Below are positions 8,767 to 18,196 of a stretch of 64,000 bases of DNA, piece by piece; the first letter of the stretch is position 1; each line of letters begins with the position of its first letter. Position numbers and translations under genes: made by a program. The notes below the pieces were generated by a model. The model had not been told where the DNA came from, searched no databases, and was given only the letters and a program-made list of their open reading frames with translations. This DNA is from Polyangiaceae bacterium (lineage in GTDB: Bacteria; Myxococcota_A; Polyangia; Polyangiales; Polyangiaceae): the NCBI GenBank assembly GCA_013361525.1, contig JABFXY010000063.1, positions 1 to 64,000 on the forward strand, written 5' to 3'.

Positions 8767-9425
8767 TCAGAAACCCAGGTCGCGCTGCGCGGTGAAGCGC
8801 GGCAGAGTGATGATGGCGTCGTACGCAGCGGTGACGTCGGTCGTGAGATACCCGCTCTGCGCGCGAAGGCTAGTGAATACGTTCGGCGGCGCGCCCCGGA
8901 GCGGCATGAGCGTCAGTTGCCCTGCGAGGCCTGCGGCTTGGAGCGCGGCTTCGAAACTGCCCTCTTGCGGCGCCTCGAGCTTGGCATCGACCACGCGGAA
9001 GCCAACCTCCGTGGAGGGGTCCAGCGCCATTTCGCTCGTGCGTTCACCGGTGGAGGTCGTGCCGATTGCGACATAGCCGTCCCCCAGCGCAGCAGCGAGG
9101 TACGAGCCCATCGGGTACGCCGACAGGTAGGTCCCCCAGACGACCGGCGTTCGCTGCACGTGGCCATTGTGCGCGAGGATCGCCACCCGCGCGGTGGGCT
9201 CTCGAGCGAGGAGCGAGACGACGGAGTCGGCGAGGAACCGATCGCGCACGGAATGATCGAGCAGCGCCTCTGCCCGCGATGCATGGCGTCATTCGCACGC
9301 ATGGCGTAGTCCGCTGCGACGAGCGCCTCGACATACCGTCTCGCTCGGTCGACGCGGACGCGATCGCTGCGCTCCACGAGGAGCGACTCGAGCGCTTTTT
9401 GTAACGCGAACTTCGGAGGTTTCCC
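8767..9425 (-). pseudogene. Erythromycin-esterase-like protein, internal and C-terminal part, frameshifted
   Basis: Remnant of an erythromycin-esterase-family gene. In one minus frame, from about 9425 to 9290, the reading gives KFALQKALESLLVERSDR and then VEALVAADYAMRANDA. A shift near 9290 leads into the second frame, RAEALLDHSVRDRFLADSVV, with the catalytic-type AHNGHVQ and the block MGSYLAAALGDGYVAIGTTS, ending at 8767. A GTG at 9249 could restart a 160-aa product but would lack the N-terminal half. The missing N-terminus lies just upstream on the opposite strand (9426-9662), so the gene was broken by both an inversion and a frameshift. Confidence 0.75.
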
Positions 9426-9662
9426 GTGGCCAATTCCGTCGACGTAGCCGCATGGCTACGCAGCAATGCCGTACGTCTCTCGACCCTCTCGCCCGACGCT
9501 CCGCTCGACGACCTCGAGCCGTTGCGCACCTTGATTGGGAACGCCCGCTTCGTCGCGCTCGGTGAGGGCGCTCACTTCATCGACGAGCTGTGGACTGTGC
9601 GCCAGACCCCGCGCGCCGCGACGGCGCGCTCGAGCTCGCATCGTCTGGAAACCGCGAACTAA
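9426..9662 (+). pseudogene. Erythromycin-esterase-like protein, N-terminal fragment, inverted
   Basis: 78-codon plus-strand ORF starting GTG at 9426 after GGAGG (9415-9419). Its first ~58 residues match the erythromycin-esterase N-terminus: VAAWLRSNA, PLDDLEPLRTLIGNARFVALGEG with the conserved GE, and FIDELWTVRQ. After about 9606 the sequence (TPRAATARSSSHRLETAN) no longer resembles the family. It abuts the C-terminal remnant head to head, with opposite polarity. The simplest reading is that the 5' segment of a minus-strand gene was inverted in place. It cannot make an active enzyme. Confidence 0.7.
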
Positions 9663-9752
9663 CGAAGGCGGAGCGATCCCGTCGGCATGAAGACGGAGCG
9701 TAGGAGCTTCGTCGTCGATGTCCAGCTTGCGGGCCGGAGGGAGCAGCGATGT

Positions 9753-10493
9753 TCAGCGCTTCGCAGGTTCGACCGAGACCAACTCGTCGACGCGCCCGGA
9801 GGGAAGCTGGATCTTCACAAGCCCCGTGCCCGGTGCGAGCCAGGCGGCGCCTTCAGGGTTCACCTTGTCCTGAATCGTGACCTTCCACGCCTCGAACTTT
9901 CCGGCCGGCACCGTCACCGATTCTTTTTTCGCGATGGTGTACTTCGTGACGAACAACCCCGGCACCTCGTGGCCCGCTCCCTTGGTGATCGGGAATGCGA
10001 CCGCCAACGCCGGCTCCGGCGCGGGGTCGCCCGCAAGGCTCTCACCCACGACTTGGATCCCGGAGGAGTCGACCTTGATACCGGCCTTGGTGAACCAACT
10101 CGCAACGTGGTTGTGGGGATCGTATTGAAAGAGCCTCTTCGACGAGTCGATGACGAAGAGCACTGCGGTCCACGTATCGTCCGAACCGTCGGGACGTTTT
10201 CCGCGGAACGTGTACTTCGTTCCCTCCACGAGCGGAAACACCGCGTTGGCTTCCGGTGCGCTCGATGCCGCCGGGGTGGCCGACGAGGAGCCGACCGGGG
10301 TGGGCGCGATCGCTGTCGCTGCCGCGCTCGAGGCCCTCGGGGCCGTCGCCGTCGACACCGATCCCGACGAGACGGACGTTCCCGACGGCCGGTGCGAGGA
10401 TGCGCCCGAGCCGGACATTTCGGGTTTGTCTTCGCAAGCGCACAGCAGCGCCAGTGCGACGCACGAAATGGAAAAGACGACGCCACGGATCAT
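9753..10493 (-). CDS. Predicted lipoprotein of unknown function
   Basis: 246 aa. An N-terminal signal peptide ends in a lipobox (LALLCAC, Cys20). A Ser/Ala/Thr-rich low-complexity linker follows (about 25-83), then a folded domain from VFPLVEGTKYTFRG to the end. FEAWKVTIQDKVNPEGAAWLAPGTGLVKI resembles periplasmic domains in which an extensible beta-sheet ends in a GxGLVK turn; no enzyme motif is seen. Membrane anchoring is inferred from the lipobox. It is divergent from the next lipoprotein, with 139 bp between the two starts. Confidence 0.8.
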   Translation of the reverse strand: MIRGVVFSISCVALALLCACEDKPEMSGSGASSHRPSGTSVSSGSVSTATAPRASSAAATAIAPTPVGSSSATPAASSAPEANAVFPLVEGTKYTFRGKRPDGSDDTWTAVLFVIDSSKRLFQYDPHNHVASWFTKAGIKVDSSGIQVVGESLAGDPAPEPALAVAFPITKGAGHEVPGLFVTKYTIAKKESVTVPAGKFEAWKVTIQDKVNPEGAAWLAPGTGLVKIQLPSGRVDELVSVEPAKR

Positions 10494-10632
10494 GAGCGCG
10501 CAATATCACGGTCTCAGCTTCGCCGGAGCGACCCGCGCCATGAACGCCGGTCGCTGCGACCATATTTACACTTCGCAATTCGTCACCATTCCGTCGCACC
10601 CGCCGGCGACGACTTCGTCTAGAGACCGCACC

Positions 10633-11388
<756 letters not shown>

Positions 11389-11401
11389 GTTTCGGCGTCG
11401 G

Positions 11402-12901
11402 CTATTGCTTCGGCACGACCGACACCACGTAACGAGCCGCCTTTTCGTCCCATTGCCAGGTCACCTTCTTCGGCTTGCCTTTGCGCTTACCGGAGAGGCC
11501 GAATCGTTTCCAATCCGGATCGTGGAACGGCTTCGGTTCACCTTCCCAGGCGTCGAACATTCCCGGATAGTCGACGCCCTCGTCGGCGATGACGACGATC
11601 TTGCCGTCGGGCTTGATCGCGACGGCGTGCCACGCCGGAGGCGCATATCCGAAGGACCAATTGAAGCCTCCGGTATCCAGCTGGAAGAGGTGCAGATCGT
11701 CGCCGCGCCGTTGGGTCGCCTCCGGTCGGCCGAAGTAGTCGTGCGCGACGAGCTTGCCGCCGACGACGGTCACGAGCATGCCCATCGCCGAGCCGACGGT
11801 CACGTTGCCGAAGCTCTCGATGGTGGTGAGAAGCTTTTCTTCCTGGTGGGAGAGCGCTGGACGATTGGGCGCCGTCGGCCCGTCGATGGCGCCGGGCACA
11901 TTCGGCGACGATTTGCTCGGAGGGACTTGGACGTCCGGCACCGTCATCAACGTGATCTCGCTCGGCCGCGCCGGCGCATACGAAATCTGCGACATGAGGC
12001 CGCCGTTGAGCACACCGGTCGGCTCCTCGAATACCAATGCCAGGACATCAGGGTTGACACCAAATCCGACCGGATGCTCGAGCTCGAGCTCACGCCAAGC
12101 CGGGTCTTGTTTGATCGGTGTATCGATCGAGGGATGAGGCGCCTGCGGAGGGATGCGCAGCGCTTCCGGTAGCTCCCCGAACGCCGCTCCGGCCAGCAGC
12201 GTCACGAGTGGAGCCTGGTTGGTTTCGGGCAATGCAGTCAGCGGCAGCTCCACCTCGGCGCTGCTGTCTTTGGCGCGAACGACGGCCCCGGATAGAGCCA
12301 GAGACGCCCCGGTGCCGTCGAGGAGCGCGACGCCGTCTCCCGCGATCCGCAGGCGTCGAATGAAGCGCTCGCGGTACGCGACGCCCATTTTGTCGTAGCG
12401 GGCGAGAATGTCCTGACAGGCTTTGGCGACCTCCGGCGGATGGCGAGCGCCGTTCTGCCAACCGGCTTCAATCAGGGGGATTTGCTCGAAGGTGCATGCC
12501 TCGTCCGTGAGAGCGTGTGTGGTGCCTCCCCGCTGCGACCACCCGATCTCGGGCAGGGCCGGCGCGGGGCTCGCGAGCGCGACCGTCAGGACGGGCCGGA
12601 TCGCGTGCGCCCACGTAATGGCCAAAACGACCTTCTTGTCGTCGATGCCGACGACGACCGCATTGCGTTTCGGGTCGAGGCCCCATTCCGACACATCGCC
12701 GTCGACGACGAGCTTCGGAGGAATCGCTCGCGCGGAGAGCGCGACGGGCTCCGCGGCGAATCCGTGCTCGGCTGCGTCGTGGCCCGGCGGAGGCACGTGC
12801 GTCACGACGACGGGTTGATCCCTCGAGCCGTGCGAGCAGCCCGCGACTGCAAAAACGAGAGCCGACAGAACGTAGGAACGAATGCCGATTCGTTGGTTCA
12901 T
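11402..12901 (-). CDS. Lipoprotein, partner of five-heme cytochrome
   Basis: 499 aa. The start is set at ATG 12901, MNQRIGIRSYVLSALVFAVAGC (lipobox Cys22); the longer frame overlaps the upstream gene. Residues about 45-75 (IPPKLVVDGDVSEWG) resemble the start of a CBM9/ethylbenzene-dehydrogenase-type beta-sandwich. The middle and C-terminal parts, including WHAVAIKPDGKIVVIADEG and VTWQWDEKAARYVVSVV, are not recognised. It begins about 17 bp after the stop of the multiheme cytochrome, so the two very likely form an operon and may work together at the outer membrane. Function is unknown. Confidence 0.75.
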   Translation of the reverse strand: MNQRIGIRSYVLSALVFAVAGCSHGSRDQPVVVTHVPPPGHDAAEHGFAAEPVALSARAIPPKLVVDGDVSEWGLDPKRNAVVVGIDDKKVVLAITWAHAIRPVLTVALASPAPALPEIGWSQRGGTTHALTDEACTFEQIPLIEAGWQNGARHPPEVAKACQDILARYDKMGVAYRERFIRRLRIAGDGVALLDGTGASLALSGAVVRAKDSSAEVELPLTALPETNQAPLVTLLAGAAFGELPEALRIPPQAPHPSIDTPIKQDPAWRELELEHPVGFGVNPDVLALVFEEPTGVLNGGLMSQISYAPARPSEITLMTVPDVQVPPSKSSPNVPGAIDGPTAPNRPALSHQEEKLLTTIESFGNVTVGSAMGMLVTVVGGKLVAHDYFGRPEATQRRGDDLHLFQLDTGGFNWSFGYAPPAWHAVAIKPDGKIVVIADEGVDYPGMFDAWEGEPKPFHDPDWKRFGLSGKRKGKPKKVTWQWDEKAARYVVSVVPKQ

Positions 12902-12918
12902 GCGATGCCTCATCTCGG

Positions 12919-13944
12919 TCACGGCGTAGGCTCCGGGTCGAGTGTCCCCTTTGCGACGACGATGGCTTCGGCTTCGAGATCCACGCCGAAGAGCGCGGCT
13001 TCTCGCGGGCCCATGCGGCGGTAGACGACCTCCCAACGAACGGGCAATCGTCGAACGGGGCGTGGAAAGACCAAGCGCGCGATCGCGGGCTCGCCACTCG
13101 CGGGCACTCGATTGTCGCCCACTTGGATCCTTCGTATCCCCTGCTCCGTCCGCTGTCGTGTGAAGCTGCGCGCGAGCGTCACGGGCTCCGCCGTTAGCGC
13201 GTCGGCGCCATCACCAGCGGTTGCGCGCACCTCCAACCGGCGGAACATGTCACCCGTCGGCACGGCGTGCCCCGCGCCGTCCGCGGAGAGGCTGATCTCC
13301 ACCGTACGCTCGAGCCCCCGACGGGCGCTCGCCGCAATCGAGCGAGCGAGGAGCTTGTCGTCGCCCCAAACGCGGAAGGAGTGGTCCCGATGGGGCTTTG
13401 CTCCGGGCCGCGCTCGCATGTGACAGCCCCCGCACGTCTCGTCGCTGTGGGGCGAGGCCGCGTGCTCCTCGACGGTGCTCTGCATCGCGGCTTCTTGCGG
13501 CTCGGGGAACTCGAATTGATGACAGCTCGCGCAGCCCTCCGCGTCCGCGGCGCGCGAAGCGAACGTCACGTGCTCGCCTGCGGATTTGCCATCGGGGACG
13601 TGGCAGGTGATGCAGGCGACACCCAAATGCCGAGCGGGTGAAGAGGCGTCGTCGAGCGGAGCTTCCGGGGCGTGACAGGAGCGGCAGAAGGACAGCGGCT
13701 CGATGGCGTAGGCCGATAGAAAGACGGGGTCGTTCCACGATTGCGCGTGAAGCGACGTCCGCCATTCCGCCGCGATCTGCGCGTGGCAGCGCTCGCATCC
13801 CGCGTTGGCGCTCACCTTCGGATCGGTGACCGCGATGACAGGAACGGACTCCGCCGCCGCGACCGGGGCGGGCGCGGCCGAGGTCGGGCCGCGCTCGCCA
13901 CCGCAAGTCGACAACAAAGCGAGCGCGGCGAACGAAGCCCTCAC
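12919..13944 (-). CDS. Five-heme c-type cytochrome lipoprotein
   Basis: 341 aa from a GTG start. The N-terminus ALALLSTCGG is a short lipoprotein signal. Five CxxCH heme-attachment motifs are visible: CERCH, CRSCH, CITCH, CASCH and CGGCH, all in the first ~190 residues, with extra His residues (SLHAQSW, PHRDHSFR) that could be distal ligands. The spacing resembles the cytochrome c554/NrfB-like multiheme proteins that carry electrons in the periplasm. The C-terminal ~140 residues are a beta-rich domain starting at GLERTVEISL. The downstream lipoprotein is separated by about 17 bp. The redox partner is not identified. Confidence 0.9.
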   Translation of the reverse strand: MRASFAALALLSTCGGERGPTSAAPAPVAAAESVPVIAVTDPKVSANAGCERCHAQIAAEWRTSLHAQSWNDPVFLSAYAIEPLSFCRSCHAPEAPLDDASSPARHLGVACITCHVPDGKSAGEHVTFASRAADAEGCASCHQFEFPEPQEAAMQSTVEEHAASPHSDETCGGCHMRARPGAKPHRDHSFRVWGDDKLLARSIAASARRGLERTVEISLSADGAGHAVPTGDMFRRLEVRATAGDGADALTAEPVTLARSFTRQRTEQGIRRIQVGDNRVPASGEPAIARLVFPRPVRRLPVRWEVVYRRMGPREAALFGVDLEAEAIVVAKGTLDPEPTP

Positions 13945-13963
13945 GGCCGCAGGTTAAACGCTT

Positions 13964-14752
13964 CTAGTCGAGGACGGACTCGAACTTCGTCCAGAACGCC
14001 GCGTCGGGAACACCGGCGACGATCTCGACGACTTCCATCGTACGGAGGTCGACGATCATGTTTTGCGGATAAGCATCCGCGACGAAGAGGTCGCCCAGCT
14101 TGTAAGCAGGGTCGAGAACGAGCGGGAAGCTCGGCTCGTACTTGTGAGCCCAATTGACCAGATTGTTCGGCGTCGCCGGCTTACCCACGGTCGGGCCGTC
14201 CGCAAGCAGGGAGAGAAACTGCCCGCCCATCGGCTTGTAATTCGCATATTCGACGGGCAGCACCTCGTCCGCCTCCTGATTGCACGGACCGCACCACACC
14301 GCCCCGACATTGATCACCAGCGCCTTCGGCTTGGCGTTGCCCTCTCCGAACGGCGAGCCCGCGGGGTACACGCCGTCCCCCGTCGGATTGTAGAACATCG
14401 CGAGCTCGATCAACGCCACCGACTCGCTGTCGACGGTGGAGTCGGCAAAGCCCCAAAGCTTGTAGTTCTCGATGATCGAGCCTTCGTGGAAGCCGAATGG
14501 ACCCTCGGGGTAGGGCAAGCGCTCCGTCGCGAGCTGACCGGTGCCTTCGGGAAACTCGGGTCCGCCGTCGCCGGTGTTGGCCGCGCCACCTGCGTTGCTC
14601 CCACCGGCCCCGGCGCCACCACCACCCGCCTCGACCGTTGAATCGTCCGGTTCTCCATTTGATTCGCAGCCGGCCGCTGCGAGCGCGAAGGAACACACAG
14701 CAACCAACGCAGCGCCATGGGCGAGTCGAACGGAGTCGAGACGGATCACCAT
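13964..14752 (-). CDS. Thioredoxin-like (TlpA/redoxin) lipoprotein
   Basis: 262 aa. The ATG at 14752 gives MVIRLDSVRLAHGAALVAVCSFALAAAGC, a signal peptide with lipobox Cys. A Gly/Ala linker precedes the thioredoxin fold, which carries the redox motif WCGPC in ALVINVGAVWCGPCNQEADE, a cis-Pro region near YPQNMIVD, and a C-terminal FWTKFESVLD helix. TlpA-type proteins reduce disulfides outside the cytoplasm, for example during cytochrome c maturation, which would fit the neighbouring multiheme cytochrome. It is divergent from the Cys-rich lipoprotein at 14946, with 193 bp between the starts holding any shared promoter. Confidence 0.87.
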   Translation of the reverse strand: MVIRLDSVRLAHGAALVAVCSFALAAAGCESNGEPDDSTVEAGGGGAGAGGSNAGGAANTGDGGPEFPEGTGQLATERLPYPEGPFGFHEGSIIENYKLWGFADSTVDSESVALIELAMFYNPTGDGVYPAGSPFGEGNAKPKALVINVGAVWCGPCNQEADEVLPVEYANYKPMGGQFLSLLADGPTVGKPATPNNLVNWAHKYEPSFPLVLDPAYKLGDLFVADAYPQNMIVDLRTMEVVEIVAGVPDAAFWTKFESVLD

Positions 14753-14945
14753 GCCTCGCACCGTTAGCGTTGGTCTCGGGTCGTCGTCAAGCTCGACGCA
14801 ACCGGAGCGAGTCAAAGGGGGTCTTGTCTGACGCAAAGCTCCATACGTATCGGCCCCCACCCGAGCGGCCTTTTGGGGTAACGTCGTCGGCTTTGGCGCG
14901 TCCCGATTTCGGGCTGGCGGCGGTCAATCTCGTACGAGGTGTATT

Positions 14946-16139
14946 GTGGGTTTTGGTGTTTCGCGTAGCTCGCGCTTCTCGTCCTCCGGCGCAACCTGCT
15001 CCACGTTGGTCTTGGCTCTCACGCTCGGAGCGTTCGCGGTCGGATGCGGCGACAGTGGGGACGGCGGCAACGGCGGATCCGGGGCTGGCGATGCCGGCGG
15101 AAACAACGCCGGCGGGAGCGACACCGGTGGCTCCGGTGGTGCCGACGCTTGTGAAGGAGGCATCATCATCGACGGTGTCTGTGAGGGCAAATGCACGCCG
15201 GACAAATGCCTCGAAGGCAACACGTGTGTCGGCAACCAGTGTGTATTGGTCTGTGACAGCCACCTCGACTGTCGCCTCGACGGCACGCAGAGCTGCCTGC
15301 CCGCCGTCGAAGACGACACCGGCGCGGACATCACGACTTGCCAAGACGCCGGGCAGGCCGTCGGGGCCGGCCTGCCCTGCCCGTTCGGCGCCGAGTGCGC
15401 CGAAGGTTTCGAATGCGTGTCGGCCGGAGCGGGCGACGCGGAGGCTTATTGCGTCAACCGGGATTGCACCGCGGACGACGAATGCAGCGCCGGCTTCTAT
15501 TGCGGAATCATCCGTGACCCCCACGGTGTCTGTGACACGAATCCGCCCAAGGGCGACAACACCTTTTGCGGGACGACGACGGACCCGTGCATCGATGTCG
15601 ACGACACCGGTGTCGCGACCGACGGCTCGACGCGCTTCGAGGGTTCGTCGTGCATGTTGCGACGGTCGTGCCTGAAACGCGACCAAGGGGCGCCCTGTGC
15701 GACCGACCTCGACTGCTCGCGGGTGGAGAACCAGATCTGTACGACCTACGCTGGTGAGTCTCGATGCAGCCGAACGTGCGGCAATGACGACGACTGCACG
15801 CCCGACAATCACTGCGACGCGACCACGGGCGCATGCGTGCCGCGCTTCGAGGCCTGGGTGTCGAGCACCGGCGGGTTCTGCGAACCGTGTTTCACCGACG
15901 AAGACTGTGGTGACGAGACCACCACCAAAGCCTGCGTGGAAACGTTCGGAGGCGCCCGTGCCTGCCTCGATCGAGCGCTGCCCGACGTGTGCAATACGAG
16001 CGCGGATTGCCCCGCCTCACCCAGCGGCAAACACGGATATTGCCTCGACGAGAACCTGGGCGTCTCGTCCGGCGATCCGGTCTTTCACCACTGCTATTTG
16101 CCTTTCGACCTCGACACCTATCAAGCCAGCTGTTGGTGA
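14946..16139 (+). CDS. Cysteine-rich lipoprotein
   Basis: 397 aa. The signal peptide ends in GAFAVGC, followed by a Gly/Asn/Ser linker (GGNGGSGAGDAGG). The rest holds about 40 Cys in EGF-like or disulfide-knot spacing, with repeated CxxDxDC forms (CTADDEC, CATDLDC, CGNDDDC, CFTDEDC, CNTSADC). This is a common myxobacterial surface-protein pattern. Function is unknown; disulfide formation would need extracytoplasmic thiol enzymes, and a thioredoxin-like lipoprotein gene is divergent from it. No catalytic motif was found. Confidence 0.85.
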   Translation: MGFGVSRSSRFSSSGATCSTLVLALTLGAFAVGCGDSGDGGNGGSGAGDAGGNNAGGSDTGGSGGADACEGGIIIDGVCEGKCTPDKCLEGNTCVGNQCVLVCDSHLDCRLDGTQSCLPAVEDDTGADITTCQDAGQAVGAGLPCPFGAECAEGFECVSAGAGDAEAYCVNRDCTADDECSAGFYCGIIRDPHGVCDTNPPKGDNTFCGTTTDPCIDVDDTGVATDGSTRFEGSSCMLRRSCLKRDQGAPCATDLDCSRVENQICTTYAGESRCSRTCGNDDDCTPDNHCDATTGACVPRFEAWVSSTGGFCEPCFTDEDCGDETTTKACVETFGGARACLDRALPDVCNTSADCPASPSGKHGYCLDENLGVSSGDPVFHHCYLPFDLDTYQASCW

Positions 16140-16154
16140 GTCGGCGTCACCGAG

Positions 16155-16799
16155 TCAAGCCGTGGGCTTGCGCGCAAAGAGATAGGCGCGCAAGCTCGCG
16201 TGCTCGACCGCGGCGTCACCTTTTCGCTCCAACGCCGCAAAGACCTCGAGCCCCGCTTCTTCGAGCCCGGCGCGAACGCCGGCGACGGGCAAGAAGCGGA
16301 ACGTCATCGAGACCCGCTTTCCGAGGAGCTCGTCCACGGCCACCGGCTCGTCGCCGACATGGAACGAGAACAGCGCGACGCCGCCCGGCGCGAGCACGCG
16401 TTGTGCCTCCGCGAAGACAGGCGCGAGCTCAGGGACGGTGAAATGAACGATGGCGTACGCGGCCGAGAGCCCGGCGAGCGAACTGTCGGCGTATGGAAGA
16501 GCGCGGAAGTCCGCCTCGACGAACGTCATCGCCGGGAAACATCTTCGAGCGACCCGAACCATTTCGCCCGAGCCGTCCACGCCTTCGACGTCGAGCCCGC
16601 GCTCGCGAAGAAACGCACCGACGTGACCGGGCCCACATCCGATGTCCACGACCTTTCCCCGTCCGCGTACGAGGTCGGCGAAGGCTCGCAGAAGGGCCTG
16701 GTCGAAGGGCTTGCCGTCCAGCTCGCGGAGGAAGCGCTCCGCGTACGCCTCGGCGACCGCGTCGTAGCCGAGCAGATTGGCGTCGTCTGCTTTCGTCAT
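16155..16799 (-). CDS. SAM-dependent class I methyltransferase
   Basis: 214 aa from the ATG at 16799 (MTKADDANLLGYDAVAEAYAERF); upstream codons in the frame look non-coding. The Rossmann SAM site is VVDIGCGPGHVG, followed by the acidic strand-2 end VEGVDGSG, FVEADFRALPY and the ubiE-type block VLAPGGVALFSFH. The substrate is not evident; such proteins methylate small molecules or proteins. It converges with the Cys-rich lipoprotein (15 bp between the stops) and is divergent from the lipoprotein at 16952. Confidence 0.87.
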   Translation of the reverse strand: MTKADDANLLGYDAVAEAYAERFLRELDGKPFDQALLRAFADLVRGRGKVVDIGCGPGHVGAFLRERGLDVEGVDGSGEMVRVARRCFPAMTFVEADFRALPYADSSLAGLSAAYAIVHFTVPELAPVFAEAQRVLAPGGVALFSFHVGDEPVAVDELLGKRVSMTFRFLPVAGVRAGLEEAGLEVFAALERKGDAAVEHASLRAYLFARKPTA

Positions 16800-16951
16800 A
16801 TCGACGGCGTAGCCGAGCCCGTCGCCGTCGGCGACTGTACAGTCCGCGAATGGCCGTCCCTCATGCGGCGTTTGAGGGGCGTGCTCGATGTCGCGGAGGT
16901 CGGAGCCGCCATGATACGGTCCGCCGCCGCACGTCTTGTCCGAGGAGGACC

Positions 16952-17449
16952 ATGTCGACTTCAATCTTTCAATACGGGTCGTTGTTCTTGGCGGCGCTCA
17001 TCGTGAGCGCGTGCAGCGGTGCCAGCGATGGCGCAAAGCCCGCGGCGTCGGAGCCCGGCAACGCCGCGCCCAGCTCCGACGCCCTCGTCGAGATGGTCCG
17101 AACGTCGAAGGTGCCCGGGACGGAGTGCGCCGGCCCGACCTCGGAGTCGACCCTCGGCGGCGCCTACGCCGCGCAGGTGACGAGCTTGAAGGAGATGGCG
17201 GACCGCTTGAAGATCGGCTTGATCGAAGAGGGGAGCTGCAAGCCGGCGAGCGAAGAGGACGTCTCGCGCCTCGCCAAGTCGGTGCCGCAGGCCGTCTGGT
17301 ATTGCAACGTCGGCGCGACGCCGGACTACAGCAAGCTGCAGCAGCAACCCGGCGAAGAAGAAATCGGGACGAATTTCTCCGTCGGCTTCGCGCTCGACTC
17401 CGCCGGAGCGATCATCCCCGCGTCGTTGACCTGCGTCGCGGCGGGCTGA
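16952..17449 (+). CDS. Predicted lipoprotein of unknown function
   Basis: 165 aa. The ATG at 16952 follows GAGGAGGA and opens MSTSIFQYGSLFLAALIVSAC (lipobox). The mature part has Cys pairs in GTECAGPTSE, EGSCKP, VWYCNVG and LTCVAAG, likely forming disulfides, and an amphipathic helix (VTSLKEMADRLKIGL). No known domain was recognised. A 9-bp GC-rich stem-loop follows the stop. Confidence 0.75.
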   Translation: MSTSIFQYGSLFLAALIVSACSGASDGAKPAASEPGNAAPSSDALVEMVRTSKVPGTECAGPTSESTLGGAYAAQVTSLKEMADRLKIGLIEEGSCKPASEEDVSRLAKSVPQAVWYCNVGATPDYSKLQQQPGEEEIGTNFSVGFALDSAGAIIPASLTCVAAG

Positions 17450-17465
17450 AACGACGGTTCGATCG

Positions 17466-17497
17466 TCGGGGCCCGCGCCACGCGCCGAGGGCCCCGA
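17466..17497. terminator. GC-rich stem-loop after lipoprotein gene
   Basis: TCGGGGCCC and GGGCCCCGA pair perfectly over 9 bp around a 14-nt loop, 16 bases beyond the stop of the lipoprotein gene. No T run follows, so it is a terminator-like or RNA-end-stabilising hairpin. Confidence 0.45.
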
Positions 17498-17590
17498 TGC
17501 GGTGCGCATACGAGCGATTGGCAATCTGCGCGCGGGCACGCGAGCTGCACCTCATTTCAATACGAGCGTCACGGCGCCGGGAGGATGAGG

Positions 17591-18130
17591 ATGAGCTCCA
17601 AAAATGTGGCCACGCTCCGCGAGCGGCGTACGACACGGTTGCGCACGCCGAGCGATTTCGACGCACTGGCGGTAAAAGAGCTGGGCGCGGCTTTGAACCG
17701 AACCCTCGCGGACGTCTTCGCTCTATACCTGAAGACGAAGAACTTTCATTGGCACATGTCGGGGCCGCATTTTCGTGACTACCATCTATTGCTCGACGAG
17801 CAGTCGGATCAGATATTCGCGATGACCGACGCGCTCGCCGAACGCGTCCGAAAGATTGGCGCGCCGACGCTGAAGTCGATCGGGCAGATTGCGAAGTCCC
17901 AGCGCATCCTCGACAACGACGCCGAATATGTCGAGCCGTCGGACATGCTCGCGGAATTGCGAGAAGACAACGCGTCGCTTTGCGCATTCATGCGCGAGGT
18001 GCACGAGCTCTGCGACCGACACAACGACGTCGCGACCGCGAGTCTCTTGGAGGTGTGGATCGACGAGACCGAGCGCCGCGCGTGGTTCCTCTTCGAGACG
18101 ATCGCCCGTCCCGACTCGGGTGGACGGTAG
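17591..18130 (+). CDS. dps: Dps-family DNA-protection ferritin
   Basis: 179-aa Dps protein, which binds and oxidises Fe(II) with peroxide in a dodecameric shell and can shield DNA in stationary phase. The inter-subunit ferroxidase ligands are visible: NFHWHMSGPHFRDYHLLLDE followed by QSDQIFAMTDALAERVRKIG. The N-terminus is basic (TLRERRTTRLR), as in DNA-binding Dps forms. GGGAGG at 17579-17584 directly abuts the in-frame ATG at 17585 but stands 6 nt before the ATG at 17591, so the latter is chosen. An 8-bp inverted repeat follows the stop. Confidence 0.93.
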   Translation: MSSKNVATLRERRTTRLRTPSDFDALAVKELGAALNRTLADVFALYLKTKNFHWHMSGPHFRDYHLLLDEQSDQIFAMTDALAERVRKIGAPTLKSIGQIAKSQRILDNDAEYVEPSDMLAELREDNASLCAFMREVHELCDRHNDVATASLLEVWIDETERRAWFLFETIARPDSGGR

Positions 18131-18163
18131 CAATTCGCGCAAGGCACGAGTTGGGGCGAATTG
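18131..18163. terminator. Inverted repeat after dps
   Basis: CAATTCGC (18131-18138) and GCGAATTG (18156-18163) form a perfect 8-bp stem immediately after the dps stop codon. It lies between dps and the next start (18197), so it could act as a transcript-end hairpin or as an operator for the following gene. Confidence 0.4.
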
Positions 18164-18196
18164 CGCCCCTGCGCCGGCGCTGTTAGGCGCGGGCGC

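Noticed and set aside
10150..10632. 161-residue N-terminal extension of the LTD lipoprotein
   Set aside because: It overlaps the opposite-strand lipoprotein gene, and the lipoprotein signal begins only at 10633.
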